From Suilimivivens sp964458255 (GTDB lineage Bacteria > Bacillota > Clostridia > Lachnospirales > Lachnospiraceae): a stretch of 64,000 nucleotides of DNA. Both the position numbers and the translations under genes were made by a program. The notes under the pieces were generated by a model. The model was given only the letters and a program-made list of their open reading frames with translations. It had not been told where the DNA came from and searched no databases. The stretch is taken from contig CAYWHY010000001.1 in NCBI GenBank assembly GCA_964458255.1, positions 31,050-95,049 of the forward strand, given 5' to 3'. Shown in pieces: positions 18,032 to 26,144 of the stretch (positions are counted from its first letter, which is position 1; each line of letters begins with the position of its first letter).

Positions 18032-19131
18032 ACAGAAAGAAGATTTTGTTTCACATAAACAGCCTTGGAAAAGGCGGTGCAGAAAGAGTAGTAAGTGTCT
18101 TATCCGGATTTTTTCTTGCGGACGGATATGAGGTGCTTATTGTAACATTGTGGCGTGCCAGAGAAGAATACGGGCTTGCGGAAGGCATAAGGAGAATGAA
18201 TCTGGGAGATGTATGGGAAGATAAAGAACCGGGGCGTGTACGGATGGCGATAAGACGTCTTGTGGATTTAAGATATATTATAAAGAAAGAAAATCCGGAT
18301 CTTGTTATTTCATTTTGCAATAAAGCAAATTTCAGATGTGCCTATGCAATGACAGGAATGAAAATACCTCTTCTTACTTCTGTCAGAAATGATCCTAAAG
18401 TAGATTATCTGCCATACAAAACTGCCATGCGGATTATGGAAAAGAGAGCTTCCGGTTGTGTGTTTCAGACGCATGATGCGATGGCTTGTTTTTCGGATGA
18501 TTTTCAGAAGAAGTCAAGAGTGATATGGAATCCCATTGATGAAAAATATCTTGCGAGGAAGAAAGAGAACCTGACAGTGCGCAGTGAATATATTGTGACG
18601 GTGGGTAGATTGTCCGCTCAAAAAAACCAGCTTTTGCTGTTAAAGGCATTTAAAAGAATTTCGGATGATTTTCCCAAGATGTCTCTAAAAATATACGGTG
18701 AAGAAAGCGAAGCAGGAATGAAGGAGATACTGCTTGGCTATGTGAAAGAAAATGCTTTGGATGACCGTGTGAAATTTATGGGACAAAGCAGCCGCTTGGA
18801 AGAAGAAATCCGTGATGCTGCACTGTTTGTTCTTTCTTCTGATTATGAAGGCATGCCAAATGCCTTGATGGAAGCAATGGCTTTGGGGCTTCCGGTTATA
18901 TCCACGGACTGTCCCTGCGGAGGACCGCAGGAATTAATAGAGCATGGTGTTTCGGGATATTTGATTTCCGTGGGGGACGAAAAAGAACTTGCCGATGCTA
19001 TGAGTCTGATATTGAAGGATAGAGAGCTTGCCGAAAAACTCGGAGAGAATGCCGGTAAGATTGTAGATAAGGTAAGTCCCTATAAAGTATATGAAATCTG
19101 GAAAGAGTATGTGGAGAGTTTGACGAAATGA
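18028..19131 (+). CDS. GT4 glycosyltransferase, PglH/PglJ-like (paralogue A)
   Basis: The ATG at 18028 forms an ATGA overlap with the AsnB stop and has GAGGA 9 bases upstream (367 residues). It starts with the GT-B loop NSLGKGGAERVVSVLSGF. The C-terminal half has TVGRLSAQKNQ, the YEGMPNALMEAMALGLP motif and STDCPCGG. This pattern is shared with the next gene and with 49999-51051, marking a small paralogue family. Related enzymes such as PglH/PglJ add GalNAc to lipid-linked glycans, but the sugar here is not provable. Cytoplasmic. Confidence 0.8.
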   Translation: MNRKKILFHINSLGKGGAERVVSVLSGFFLADGYEVLIVTLWRAREEYGLAEGIRRMNLGDVWEDKEPGRVRMAIRRLVDLRYIIKKENPDLVISFCNKANFRCAYAMTGMKIPLLTSVRNDPKVDYLPYKTAMRIMEKRASGCVFQTHDAMACFSDDFQKKSRVIWNPIDEKYLARKKENLTVRSEYIVTVGRLSAQKNQLLLLKAFKRISDDFPKMSLKIYGEESEAGMKEILLGYVKENALDDRVKFMGQSSRLEEEIRDAALFVLSSDYEGMPNALMEAMALGLPVISTDCPCGGPQELIEHGVSGYLISVGDEKELADAMSLILKDRELAEKLGENAGKIVDKVSPYKVYEIWKEYVESLTK

Positions 19132-20234
19132 AGGGAACCATTGCACTGTATATAAGCAGTCTGCGAAAAGGCGGAGCAGAGCGTGTGATTGCCAATCTGG
19201 CTTCCTATCTGGATGGCAAAGATTACCGGGTTGTAATTGTGACAACACATAAGGCCGAGATAGAATATACAGTACCGGATACGGTGATTCGCAGAATATC
19301 GGAACCTGATGAGGAAGAGCTTAAAGGTGGTAGAATCAGTAATTTTATTGCCAGATGCAGGAAGCTTAGAAATATCTGGAAGGAAGAAAAGCCGGACGTG
19401 ATACTTTCCTTTATCGGGAAAAATAATATGATGGCAATTTTGACATCACGTGGTCTTGGGATTCCTGTTGCAGTGTCAGTGCGCGGGGAACCAAACGAAG
19501 AGTATTACAGCAGGAGTCTTAAGCTTGTGGCAAAGCATTTATTTAAGCTTGCGGACGGTGTTGTGTTACAGACAAGACAATGTATGGAATTTTTCCCGGG
19601 GAGCATCAGGAAAAAGTCAGTAATTCTTAAGAATCCGGTGAACCCCGATTTCTTTAAGGTACGTTATGAAGGCGAAAGAGACAAAACGATTGTAGCAGTC
19701 GGAAGAATCGATGAAAATAAGAATCACGAAATGCTGATAAGAGCATTTTCTCTTATTGCAGAAGAGTATCCCGAATATAAGCTTATTATTTACGGTGAGG
19801 GCGAAAAGAAACATGACCTTGAAACCCTTGTTAAGGAATTGAGGCTGCAGGAAAGAATTTTACTTCCCGGAAGTACAGACCGGGTGGCGGATGCTATATA
19901 CAAAACACGTGTTTTTGTATTACCATCCAATACGGAAGGGATGCCTAATACGCTAATCGAAGCTATGATATTGGGTCTTACGGTAATCGCTACAGACTGC
20001 CCTTGTGGGGGACCGGCGGAACTGATTGACCATGAAAAAAATGGTTTGCTTACCCAGGTGGGGAATATTGAAAAAATGAAAGAAAACTTGCAGAAAGTTT
20101 TAAATAACTTGCAAGAAGCGGATTTGATGGGAATACAAGCAAGGATAACGGGTGAAATTTACAGGCCTGAAAAAGTATATGAAGAGTGGGAAAAATACTT
20201 GATTTTGCTGGGCTTGGGAAGGAATAGGAGATGA
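19128..20234 (+). CDS. GT4 glycosyltransferase, PglH/PglJ-like (paralogue B)
   Basis: This 368-residue protein is a clear tandem paralogue of the preceding gene. It has SSLRKGGAERVIANLASYL at the N-terminus, VAVGRIDENKNHEM in the middle, and TEGMPNTLIEAMILG followed by ATDCPCGGPAELID near the end. The start overlaps the previous stop by ATGA. It probably acts in the next elongation step. The two copies flanked by two AsnB genes suggest that an AsnB-GT4 unit was duplicated. Donor sugar unknown. Confidence 0.8.
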   Translation: MKGTIALYISSLRKGGAERVIANLASYLDGKDYRVVIVTTHKAEIEYTVPDTVIRRISEPDEEELKGGRISNFIARCRKLRNIWKEEKPDVILSFIGKNNMMAILTSRGLGIPVAVSVRGEPNEEYYSRSLKLVAKHLFKLADGVVLQTRQCMEFFPGSIRKKSVILKNPVNPDFFKVRYEGERDKTIVAVGRIDENKNHEMLIRAFSLIAEEYPEYKLIIYGEGEKKHDLETLVKELRLQERILLPGSTDRVADAIYKTRVFVLPSNTEGMPNTLIEAMILGLTVIATDCPCGGPAELIDHEKNGLLTQVGNIEKMKENLQKVLNNLQEADLMGIQARITGEIYRPEKVYEEWEKYLILLGLGRNRR

Positions 20235-20238
20235 GGAA

Positions 20239-22137
20239 ATGTGCGGGATAGCCGGATTTTGCAATTTTGCAGGAAACAGCAAAGTGAATATTGAGCGCAT
20301 GAAAGAAAGAATGTACCACAGAGGGCCTGATGCGGGTGGCAGTTACTTTTCGGAGGACGGACAGGTAACCCTCGGTCATCGTAGGCTTTCTATTGTAGAT
20401 TTGTCTGAGAACGGTTCGCAACCTATGACTTCTCACAGTGGTCGTTATGTGATTGCTTTTAACGGTGAAATTTATAATTATAAAAAAATAGCGGATAAGC
20501 TTATTGAAGAAGGCAGGGTAAAAGAGTTCCGGGGCAGCTCCGATACGGAGGTTCTTCTTGAAGCGTTTGAAAGCTATGGTGTGAAGGAAGCAATATCACT
20601 TTGTAAAGGTATGTTCGCCATCGCATTATATGACAAAAAAGAACAGGCACTGTATTTACTTCGTGACAGAGTGGGTGAAAAGCCGCTTTATTACGGTCAG
20701 GTGAAAGACGGGTTTGTGTTTGCTTCCGATATCGGTTCCATTTCCGTGCTGGATGGTTTTGACAATCCCATCAATACGGCAGTGCTTGATTTGTATTTTA
20801 TTCATGGCTATATACCGGCTCCTTATTCTATCTATGAGAATATATTTAAGTTAGAACCCGGAATGATAGTTAAAATTAAATTACCATTTAATAATTTGGA
20901 TGATGTTGAAATGGAAAACTACTGGTCCATGAAGGAAGTGGCAAGGAAAGGGCAGGATAATCTCTTTAAGGGAAGCTTTACAGAAGCAGCGGATGAATTG
21001 GAACGCCTGCTCAAAGCTTCCATTTCTGAGCAGATGGTGGCAGATGTACCGGTAGGTGCGTTCCTTTCTGCGGGCATTGATTCCAGTACGGTGGTTGCTC
21101 TGATGCAGTCTCTTAACAGCAATAAGGTAAAGAGCTTTACCATCGGAATGGAGGAAAAGGATTATAATGAAGCTGTCTATGCGAAGGAGATTGCAAAGCA
21201 TCTCGGTACCGAACATACGGAGCTTTATATTACGGAAGCAGATGCAAGAGCCGTGATTCCCAAGCTGGCATCTGTGTTTGGCGAACCTTTTGCGGATTCC
21301 TCCCAGATTCCCACTTACTTAGTCAGTAAAATGACAAGAGAGCATGTGACCGTATCCTTAAGCGGTGACGGAGGAGATGAACTTTTCTGTGGATATACGT
21401 CTTATGCATCTGTGGAACGTATTTGGAACAAGATGAAAGACATTCCTTATTTTATCAGGAAGCCTTGCAGCGAACTGGTAATACACAGTCCCCTTAAGAA
21501 GATTCCGATTTACAGAATTAAAGGAAAGCTTTTGGGAGCAAAGGGCCCTTCGGATTTATATATTTGCTCTATGGAGACAGACCCGCTGGCAAAGAAAATC
21601 AGCCTTGACGCTAAAGAATGCAGCTATAAGTACAGTGAATATGATCCTAAGTTTTTAAAAGAAACCAACCATAATATTATGCTGATGGATTTACTGATGT
21701 ACCATCCGGATGATATTCTGGTGAAGGTAGACAGGACCGCCATGGCAGTGTCATTGGAAACCAGAGTGCCTATGCTGGATAAGGATGTAGTGGAATTTGC
21801 ATGGAGTCTTCCTATTGCATATGAAAAGGAAGGCCTTACCGGTAAGAAAGTACTTCGTGAAGTGCTGTATCGCTATGTCCCAAAGGAAATGATGGAGAGA
21901 CCGAAGAAAGGCTTTAGTATTCCGATTGAAAAGTGGCTGAAACAGACAGAACTGCGTCATTGGGCGGAAAGCCTGATTGACAGAAAAGTGCTTGAGCAGC
22001 AGGGAATTTTAAATCCGGATGTGGTATGGAAAATCTGGACAGACTTTATAGAAAGAGGCGAATGGCGAATTCAGATTTGGTATATTTTAATGTTCCAAAG
22101 CTGGTTAATCTGCGAAAGAGCCGGAGGATGTATATGA
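20239..22137 (+). CDS. AsnB-type glutamine-hydrolysing amidotransferase, copy 2
   Basis: A complete 632-residue AsnB homologue. Cys2 lies in MCGIAGFCN, the glutaminase blocks are RRLSIVDLS and FNGEIYNYK, and the synthetase domain has GAFLSAGIDSS and SGDGGDELF. It is similar along its length to the 16154 gene but differs in many positions, so this is an old duplication rather than a recent copy. Two AsnB genes in one operon fit amidation of two different residues or acceptors. The 3' end overlaps the following fucosyltransferase-like gene as ATGA. Activity on a sugar is inference. Confidence 0.85.
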   Translation: MCGIAGFCNFAGNSKVNIERMKERMYHRGPDAGGSYFSEDGQVTLGHRRLSIVDLSENGSQPMTSHSGRYVIAFNGEIYNYKKIADKLIEEGRVKEFRGSSDTEVLLEAFESYGVKEAISLCKGMFAIALYDKKEQALYLLRDRVGEKPLYYGQVKDGFVFASDIGSISVLDGFDNPINTAVLDLYFIHGYIPAPYSIYENIFKLEPGMIVKIKLPFNNLDDVEMENYWSMKEVARKGQDNLFKGSFTEAADELERLLKASISEQMVADVPVGAFLSAGIDSSTVVALMQSLNSNKVKSFTIGMEEKDYNEAVYAKEIAKHLGTEHTELYITEADARAVIPKLASVFGEPFADSSQIPTYLVSKMTREHVTVSLSGDGGDELFCGYTSYASVERIWNKMKDIPYFIRKPCSELVIHSPLKKIPIYRIKGKLLGAKGPSDLYICSMETDPLAKKISLDAKECSYKYSEYDPKFLKETNHNIMLMDLLMYHPDDILVKVDRTAMAVSLETRVPMLDKDVVEFAWSLPIAYEKEGLTGKKVLREVLYRYVPKEMMERPKKGFSIPIEKWLKQTELRHWAESLIDRKVLEQQGILNPDVVWKIWTDFIERGEWRIQIWYILMFQSWLICERAGGCI

Positions 22138-23090
22138 ACATAATCAGAATGTCCGGAGGACTGGGAAACCAGATGTTTCAGTATGCACTGTATATGAAAC
22201 TGAAATCCCTCGGAAAAGAAGTAAAGTTTGATGATATTAATGAATACAGGCATGACAATGCAAAGCCTATTATGCTTTCTGTTTTCAGAATTGAAATACC
22301 AAGGGCTTCATGGGATGAAATTAATGCTTTTACGGACGGATCCATGAAGCTTATCAAAAGAATCAGAAGAAAGCTTTTTGGAAGAAGATCAATAGAGTAT
22401 CATGAAGAGGGGTTTTATGATCCGAAGGTACTATCCTTTGATTCTATGTATTTAAGAGGCGGATTTCAAAGTGAGAAATATTTTAAGGATATTGAACAGG
22501 AAGTGCGTGACACATACAAGTTTTCGGCACTGGAAACCATGCACCTGCCGGAGAATCTTTATGAGGTGACAAAGGAGTGCCTTGACAAAATAGAAAGAAC
22601 AATGTCGGTAAGCCTTCATATGCGCCGCAGTGATTCAAGACCTGATGAGGAGTTATATGAGGGAATTTGTACGGAGCAGTATTATGAAGGCGCTGTGCGT
22701 TACATTCAGGAAAGATATCCGGATGCTGTTTTTTATATATTCAGTAATGAACCAAAGTGGGTAAAAGGCTGGGTGGATCATCTGATTGGAAGCCTTGTAA
22801 AAGAAGATATGAAGGCGGAAGAAATTGAAAAACTGAACAAAAAGTTTGTCATGGTAGAGGCTAATACGGAGTATACCGGTTATCTGGATATGCAGCTTGT
22901 GACCAGATGCAAGCATAATATTATTTCAAACTCCAGCTTTAGTTGGTGGGGTGCATGGCTAAATGACAATCCTGATAAAATAGTGATAGCACCGGATAAA
23001 TGGAAAAATGATGTGGAAAGCGATGACATCTACACAAAAGGGATGGTTCTTATCAACGCGAAGGGAAGAGTAAAACGTACCGTAAAATAA
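22134..23090 (+). CDS. GT11 family glycosyltransferase (alpha-1,2-fucosyltransferase-like), copy 1
   Basis: The open frame is longer, but the ATG at 22134 overlaps the AsnB stop and has GGAGG 8 bases upstream; the product (318 residues) begins MNIIRMSGGLGNQMFQYA, the hallmark GT11 start. The conserved donor-binding motif, usually HxRRGDY, reads HMRRSDS here, a change at the Gly-Asp-Tyr part. The SNSSFSWWGAWLN block is intact. GT11 enzymes mostly use GDP-fucose to make alpha-1,2 linkages, some use other donors. No GDP-fucose synthesis genes are in this window. It is a diverged tandem paralogue of the next gene. Confidence 0.83.
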   Translation: MNIIRMSGGLGNQMFQYALYMKLKSLGKEVKFDDINEYRHDNAKPIMLSVFRIEIPRASWDEINAFTDGSMKLIKRIRRKLFGRRSIEYHEEGFYDPKVLSFDSMYLRGGFQSEKYFKDIEQEVRDTYKFSALETMHLPENLYEVTKECLDKIERTMSVSLHMRRSDSRPDEELYEGICTEQYYEGAVRYIQERYPDAVFYIFSNEPKWVKGWVDHLIGSLVKEDMKAEEIEKLNKKFVMVEANTEYTGYLDMQLVTRCKHNIISNSSFSWWGAWLNDNPDKIVIAPDKWKNDVESDDIYTKGMVLINAKGRVKRTVK

Positions 23091-23136
23091 GTAGCTTAAT
23101 AAATGCAGAAACAGGCATGAAAGCGGAGAAGTGAAA

Positions 23137-24060
23137 ATGGTAATCATCAGAATGACGGGCGGTCTGGGAAATCAGATGTTCCAGTACGCATTGTATTTAA
23201 AATTAAAATTCATGGGAAAAGAAGTAAAGTTTGATGATTTTACGGAATATGAATTGCCGGGGGCAAGACCGATACAGTTGTGGGTATTCGGCATTGATTA
23301 CCCGAAAGCATCCCAATATGAACTTGATAAAATGACCGATGGTTTTTTATGGTTTGCACACAGAATCAGACGGAAAATTTTTGGCAGGAAGTCACTTGAA
23401 TATCATGAGAAAGACTGTAATTTTGATGAGAAGGTCTTGCAAAAAGATCCGGCCTATCTTACCGGTTATTTCCAGAGTGAAAAATATTTTGCAGATATCA
23501 GGGAACAGGTCGGGGAAGCCTTTTCCTTCAGCCCTGTCATATATGAGCGATTGGATCAGGCATCATTAAGTATGATGAAGGATTATCGGGAACAAATTGA
23601 AAAGACGCTTTCCGTAAGCTTACACATCAGACGTGGTGATTATCTTGAAAATAGGAAGGTGTACGGAGATATCTGTACGCCGGAATATTATGACAGTGCA
23701 ATCGAAATGATGAAAGAACAATTTATAACGCCTGTTTTTTATGTGTTCAGCAACGATGAGGAATGGGTCGTAGAGTGGTGTAAGGAGCAGGAAGATAAGT
23801 ATCACAGCTGCTTTGTGCCTGTAATTGGGTTCCCGGAAGAAAAGGGATATCTTGCTATGAGCTTGATGAGCTTGTGTAAACATCATATTGTTGCAAACTC
23901 CAGCTTCAGCTGGTGGGGCGCATGGCTGAATAAAAACCCTGACAAAATAGTGGCGGCACCGGCAAAATGGTTTAATAATCAGGATTGTTATGATATTTAT
24001 ACAAAGGAAATGATTAAAATTTCTCCGAGAGGTATGATGGTAAAAGATGGCACAGAATGA
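23137..24060 (+). CDS. GT11 family glycosyltransferase (alpha-1,2-fucosyltransferase-like), copy 2
   Basis: I use the ATG at 23137 (GGAGA 8 bases upstream) rather than the in-frame GTG at 23131; the product has 307 residues. It carries all GT11 marks: IIRMTGGLGNQMFQYA, HIRRGDYLE and ANSSFSWWGAWLN. Strong similarity to the preceding gene at both protein and DNA level points to tandem duplication. Here the HIRRGDY motif is canonical, so this copy is the better candidate for an active alpha-1,2-fucosyltransferase. The 46-base gap upstream holds no clear promoter. The 3' end overlaps the next GT2 gene. Confidence 0.86.
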   Translation: MVIIRMTGGLGNQMFQYALYLKLKFMGKEVKFDDFTEYELPGARPIQLWVFGIDYPKASQYELDKMTDGFLWFAHRIRRKIFGRKSLEYHEKDCNFDEKVLQKDPAYLTGYFQSEKYFADIREQVGEAFSFSPVIYERLDQASLSMMKDYREQIEKTLSVSLHIRRGDYLENRKVYGDICTPEYYDSAIEMMKEQFITPVFYVFSNDEEWVVEWCKEQEDKYHSCFVPVIGFPEEKGYLAMSLMSLCKHHIVANSSFSWWGAWLNKNPDKIVAAPAKWFNNQDCYDIYTKEMIKISPRGMMVKDGTE

Positions 24061-25054
24061 AAAGTTGATTTCGGTAATTGTAACAGCATACAATATTGAA
24101 AAGTATCTTGCCAGGTGCCTGGACAGTCTGCTTTTGCAGACCTATCAGAATCTGGAGATTATATTGGTGGATGACGGTTCTACCGACCAAACGGCAGAAA
24201 TTTGTGATGAATATGCCGGGAAAAGTGATAAAATTCAGGTGCTACATAAAGAAAACGGTGGTCCTTCCGCTGCGAGAAATGCAGGAATTGCAATTGCTCG
24301 CGGAGAATTTATAGGATATGTGGACGGGGACGATTTTGTTGAACCGCGGATGTATGAAGATATGTTGCATGCATGTGTAAGCACAGGGGCACAAATTGCC
24401 ATATGTGCTTACAGAGAAGTGGGTCAAAACCGTGAGGAAGCTGTACCTACCGGAAATGTGATAGAACTAAGCAGGGAAGAAGCACTGGAGTGGTATATCA
24501 GTGGGCATGAACAATACCACATATATCATTCTGTGTGGAGCAAGCTCTTTGACAGGGAAATCATTCGTGAGATTGCATTTTCGGAGGGCAGGAAATCGGA
24601 AGATATTATGTATACGACATGGGCACTTGTAAAAGCCTCTAAATGTGTTTTCCTTGATACTTTTTATTACAATTATATGACTGACAGGGAAAACAGTATT
24701 ATGAACAGTAAACTGGCAGAACGGCGCTTTCGAGATGAAATTCCTTTTTGGAAGGAACAGGCTGATTACCTGAAGGGTGTGGGAATGCAGGAATTGAGTG
24801 AAAAATCAGCTTATCAATTCTATCGAAAGATGCTGTTTTATTACGTGGATTTTAGGGAACGAAAGATGAAACAGCCGGCAAAAGAGTTGGCAGGACTTTT
24901 AAAAGGTGAAAAACAAAATATTATTGAAATTTACCGGAAGACGTTTGTGGCAATGGGCGATAAGGTGCGTATGAAAGTATTTCTGTTAAGCCCCGGTATG
25001 TATTATTATATTGTAAAGTGGTATGAAAAAATCATCATACCACTGAGACAATAA
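24047..25054 (+). CDS. GT2 family glycosyltransferase
   Basis: This 335-residue GT-A enzyme begins ISVIVTAYNIEKYLARCL. It has the nucleotide-binding VDDGSTD, the ENGGPSAARNAG block and the metal-binding YVDGDDF. A C-terminal hydrophobic or amphipathic end (about 310-330) may touch the membrane. It overlaps the preceding gene by 14 bases. It is the last plus-strand gene before the convergent minus-strand pair, and a hairpin at its 3' end may end transcription. Donor unknown. Confidence 0.85.
   Translation: MAQNEKLISVIVTAYNIEKYLARCLDSLLLQTYQNLEIILVDDGSTDQTAEICDEYAGKSDKIQVLHKENGGPSAARNAGIAIARGEFIGYVDGDDFVEPRMYEDMLHACVSTGAQIAICAYREVGQNREEAVPTGNVIELSREEALEWYISGHEQYHIYHSVWSKLFDREIIREIAFSEGRKSEDIMYTTWALVKASKCVFLDTFYYNYMTDRENSIMNSKLAERRFRDEIPFWKEQADYLKGVGMQELSEKSAYQFYRKMLFYYVDFRERKMKQPAKELAGLLKGEKQNIIEIYRKTFVAMGDKVRMKVFLLSPGMYYYIVKWYEKIIIPLRQ
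25017..25044. terminator. Perfect 10-bp hairpin at the convergent gene junction, possible bidirectional terminator
   Basis: AGTGGTATGA (25017-25026) and TCATACCACT (25035-25044) are exact reverse complements around an 8-base loop. The hairpin lies in the last codons of the GT2 gene, 8 bases before its stop, and 18 bases from the stop of the convergent minus-strand gene. Neither side has a long T-run, so it would be a weak intrinsic terminator. The placement between converging operons is the main argument. Confidence 0.4.
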
Positions 25055-25061
25055 TGGTATG

Positions 25062-26123
25062 TTACTCATAAATACTGTCGTAATCGTAGTTTGAGTAAAA
25101 TTCTCTTTCCCGTGCCAGCTTTTCCCTATAATTTTCTTTAGTAACAAGACCTGTTCCTTCAGACATCCATTGCAGGATGCGGGAATTGATTTCCGCATTG
25201 TAATGTCCGTCATCACAATAATAGTCGGGATTGCAAACCACATCATATTGGTCAAAAAAGTTGTAAAGCTTTACATTCGGGCAGGCAAGCAATAACTCCG
25301 TGGCAACTTCCTCCGCACTTGTCTGTCGCATAATGGTTCCCTTGATGTGTAAAGCGTCCCAATAGCAGATGCTGTAAGGCGGGTAAAAAATATAAAAGGT
25401 GGTATCGGGGGATTGCCTGATTATGCGTATGATATTTTCATTCATTGTTGTTTCTGTTATTTTACGTTCTTCATCGCCGAAGCCTGTGGGAACATCTGTA
25501 TTTACATTCTCTCTGTCATAGGACCACAAAATAGCGGAAAGTCCAGTTTCTTTTTCCCAGGAAGAATACTCGTCCATAGTAGTACTTGGTTCACCCGTTA
25601 AAGTCATGACAATGTTGGGAAGTACACTGTGGTATAAAATGGATTTGTTATACAAATACGGAGCATCATTCAGGGGATTATTGTCATATAAATAAGTGGG
25701 GTATTCTTCGTATTGGGTCCAGTCGTGTTCACGCAGAAGTCCGTTATAATCAAGTGCCCATATGACGGTCTTTAAATTATCGTTTCTTTGAAGTGCATTT
25801 TCCAGATTTTCACTCAGTTCTTTATAACCGGCACCGGAAAAGGTTTCCTTAACGGCATTGGTGCCGAAAAGTGCATCCATTTCACTTGTTTTGAAATTCT
25901 GTGCCATGGAGGTTCCCGTAATGATGGCATCAAAATCAAAATGGCGGGAAATGCCGTCATTCGTATATCGTTCTTCATAAAGGCGATAGGACAGAAATGA
26001 AAGCGGCTTGTGGTAATGGAAATAGGGATCCACCACAATTACAACAAGGGCAAGCAAAAATAAAGATACTGTCAATGTTATGATGCATTTACAGAACCAT
26101 TTTTTTGCCGTCTGTTCTTTCAT
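25062..26123 (-). CDS. SGNH/DltD/AlgJ-like partner of MBOAT acyltransferase
   Basis: Reading from 26123, the 353-residue protein has an N-terminal membrane anchor (about 12-32) and then an extracytoplasmic domain. A GTSMAQNF motif places a candidate nucleophile Ser at residue 72, and a C-terminal DDGHYN block (D304/D305, H307) matches the Asp-x-x-His pair of SGNH-fold acyl-transfer proteins. Such proteins pair with MBOAT channels to O-acylate polysaccharide outside the cell, as AlgJ/AlgX and DltD do. It is translated 21 bases after the MBOAT gene with AAAGGTGG as binding site. Fold call is moderate; role inferred from the pairing. Confidence 0.7.
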   Translation of the reverse strand: MKEQTAKKWFCKCIITLTVSLFLLALVVIVVDPYFHYHKPLSFLSYRLYEERYTNDGISRHFDFDAIITGTSMAQNFKTSEMDALFGTNAVKETFSGAGYKELSENLENALQRNDNLKTVIWALDYNGLLREHDWTQYEEYPTYLYDNNPLNDAPYLYNKSILYHSVLPNIVMTLTGEPSTTMDEYSSWEKETGLSAILWSYDRENVNTDVPTGFGDEERKITETTMNENIIRIIRQSPDTTFYIFYPPYSICYWDALHIKGTIMRQTSAEEVATELLLACPNVKLYNFFDQYDVVCNPDYYCDDGHYNAEINSRILQWMSEGTGLVTKENYREKLAREREFYSNYDYDSIYE

Positions 26124-26144
26124 TTTTCGGACACCACCTTTCGT

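Noticed and set aside
23091..23136. Possible promoter between the two GT11 genes
   Set aside because: The 46-base gap has no pair of -35/-10 boxes at suitable spacing; it looks like a spacer left by tandem duplication.
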